A stretch of DNA of 10,500 nt from Saccoglossus kowalevskii. Taxonomy: Eukaryota; Hemichordata; Enteropneusta; Harrimaniidae. Both the position numbers and the translations under genes were made by a program. Positions 8,932 to 10,500 of the stretch are shown piece after piece; position 1 is the first letter of the stretch; every line of letters starts with the position of its first letter. The stretch lies in assembly GCF_000003605.2 (NCBI RefSeq), contig NW_003108092.1, positions 27,791 through 38,290 of the forward strand, given 5' to 3'. The notes below the pieces were generated by a model. It was not told the DNA's origin, ran no database searches, and saw only the letters and a program-made list of their open reading frames with translations.

Positions 8932-9003
8932 CTGATATATCTTAAGTTTTGAGGTTTCAAAGGAAGCTTTCAAAAGTTCATCTGCTGATGCCATTTTGTC
9001 CAT
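8932..9003 (-). CDS. Candidate first coding exon, product not recognised
   Basis: On the minus strand an ATG at 9003-9001 is preceded directly by an in-frame TGA, so coding starts here or at the second ATG (8994-8992). The second has the better context (A at -3, G at +4) and gives 21 residues beginning MASADELLKASFETSK and ending LKIYQ. A donor follows at CAG|GTGAAG (8931-8926), with a further AAG|GTAGTT six bases on; both leave phase 0. The segment is protein-like (amphipathic, Lys/Glu/Ser) compared with the residues past the donor, which turn Phe/Val/Leu/Thr-rich before a stop at 8815. Lying upstream on the same strand, it might be an alternative start of the C-clamp gene. Direct splicing to 5697 would shift the frame and stop within five codons, so at least one unseen exon is needed, or it belongs to another gene. 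I do not recognise the peptide. Confidence 0.42.
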
Positions 9004-9190
9004 TCATTTTGCGATCCGTGGATGCTTTCAACAGGTTATGTGTTAACAGATTTTCAACCATTCTTTTGAATTTACACAACAATTTTTTTTCGCATTTTTA
9101 ATTTCAGTTTTCCCCCCAGATGGATGAATAAGCAGCTTAGTGTTTCTTTCTGATAATGCCAGTGTGATGGGAATACCAAGTACATAGTCA

Positions 9191-9475
9191 TTGTCTATTG
9201 GAACAAGTCCTTTTCATTGTTGTTGTCTATGGGAACAAGTCCTTTTATCATCGTTGTCTATGAGAACAAGTCCCTTTTATAGTCGTTGTCTATGGGAACA
9301 AGTCCCTTTATCAACGTTGTCTATGGGAACAAGTCCCTTTTATAGTCGTTTCTATGAGAACAAGTCCCTTTATCATCGTCATCTATGGGTTCCTGTCATA
9401 ATCATTGTTTATGGGAATCCATATTGACTGTCTATAGGAATGAATTCCCTTTGTGATCGTTGTTCACAGGAATAA
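9191..9475. repeat. ~32-bp minisatellite, about ten units, decaying rightward
   Basis: The motif TTGTCTATGGGAACAAGTCC, followed by CTTTTATMRTCG-like sequence, starts near 9193, 9225, 9256, 9288, 9319, 9349, 9380, 9407, 9430 and 9462. Spacing is mostly 31-33 bp. Units 1-7 are close to each other; units 8-10 keep only TTATGGGAA, TCTATAGGAA and TTCACAGGAA cores with drifting spacers. Each good unit contains GGGAACAAGTCCC, whose ends (GGGA/TCCC) are mutually complementary. The plus-strand open frame at 9191-9427 is the array read as protein and is not a gene. Confidence 0.93.
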
Positions 9476-9479
9476 ATCC

Positions 9480-10500
9480 ATTTCATGGCAAATTGTCATT
9501 TTTAGTTACTACACATTCTCTGATTCTATTAATTTACCTTTTTATTTTCATTAGCGAGTATTTCCACTCAAATACATTTTTTTGGAGAAAACCTGAAAAC
9601 ATTTGATCATTTCAAATAACAGAGCCAGCTGTGTTTTACTCCTATCATAGCCAGCAATTTGAAAACTCTACAGACAACCCTTACGGATAACCTACTTTAC
9701 ATAGTTTCAACTCGTCACCTTTCATTCACCCTCATTAACATATGACTCTCCAATACACCCTGAATAACATTACATCAACGTTTTTATCGCCATTTTTTAA
9801 GTATTCGGTCGTAAAAAACGATGTAGTTTAATAAAATTATTCTTGATTTGTAATTTTTATGTTTATTTATTATATAAGTATGTAATAATAACTGATTGTG
9901 TCTAATTCAGTTTAGATTTCATCTGTGTATTACATGTGTGGATGAAATTTCACTAACATGAAATATTCAGCCAGTTCAGTTTCTCTTCAAAGTATGTCAA
10001 GCTTTTTTGGGAACAAAGAAATGAATTAGCAAAACAAAAATCAACTAACACCAAATTAGTACAATACTTGAGAATTAGTTGAACACCATTAAATTGTTCA
10101 CCTTTATTGTATTTTTCAATAATTTATTTGTTAATTTTGGTTTAGATGGATTTAATTCGACCTTGGCTACAGTCCAAAATTGTTGGAAAAGTAGGGGGTG
10201 TAAAATAAAATAAAAAATGCTGCATGTACAGGACACATAACAGTATTCATTAAATGAAAACTCAAAACCACTAACAGCATGTGTGGAGTGATTGTTATTG
10301 TATGTAACAAAACAACCGGTGCACAGTGCCTATAAAGAATTTCATTGTTTCATAGAACGAATACTATAAATAGTGTTTCTTAGTTGCAGATACATGGTAG
10401 TCCAACGTATCTGTCAATAAATCAAACAACAATACTAATTATGTGTTCTTGCCCATCTTAAATATAAAATATAAATATGAAATCACTATTATTTTTTTTT
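9480..10500. other. AT-rich non-coding flank
   Basis: I see no supported exon, RNA gene or array. Near the right edge (about 10459-10480) is a short ATATAAA-type low-complexity run, and the window ends in a T run. If the C-clamp gene extends rightward, this would be intron or 5' flank. Confidence 0.5.

Noticed and set aside
9191-9427. Plus-strand 78-codon frame rich in GTSPF and LWEQV repeats
   Set aside because: It is a translation of the ~32-bp minisatellite; the frame drifts with unit length and there is no splice or promoter context.

Overview
The window looks like AT-rich genomic DNA from an invertebrate animal. A lophotrochozoan, most likely a marine bivalve, is my impression; no marker in the window fixes the species. 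The eukaryotic signs are short exons joined by GT-AG introns, long non-coding stretches, minisatellite arrays, and a recognisable metazoan transcription-factor family.

The only gene I can name is on the minus strand. Its last three coding exons lie at 5697-5481, 5078-4983 and 4838-4605. They join in frame (phases 2, 0, 0) and give 181 visible C-terminal residues. The end is a C-clamp (C-x12-C-x2-C-x5-C) in the wording typical of the ZNF704 / ZNF395 / SLC2A4RG (GLUT4 enhancer factor) family. Just upstream is an RQRSNSAP element that fits both an Akt site and a 14-3-3 site. The acidic EEEFYYTEFE block, which in this family follows the single C2H2 finger, is in the first of the three exons. The exon encoding the finger was not found and probably lies beyond base 10500. 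A long 3' UTR likely runs down to a cluster of AATAAA signals near 3495-3333.

A second minus-strand coding start lies at 9003/8994, with an in-frame stop just before it and donors just after it. It is either an alternative first exon of the same gene or the start of an unrelated gene. It cannot be spliced directly to the 5697 exon without an immediate stop.

The rest is non-coding. There are three independent minisatellites: a 46-bp array at 1-592, a 35-bp array at 7944-8199 and a ~32-bp array at 9191-9475. The first two show higher-order organisation (138/139-bp trimers and 93-bp dimers in one, 105-bp trimers in the other). A degenerate short repeat lies at 1056-1160 and a CCAAT-bearing inverted repeat at 1236-1381. 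The stretches 593-1055, 1382-3330, 5698-7940, 8200-8930 and 9480-10500 hold no gene I can support. I found no tRNA, rRNA, CRISPR array or intact transposon. I see no new multi-gene system here; the interest lies in the repeat architecture and the C-clamp gene.
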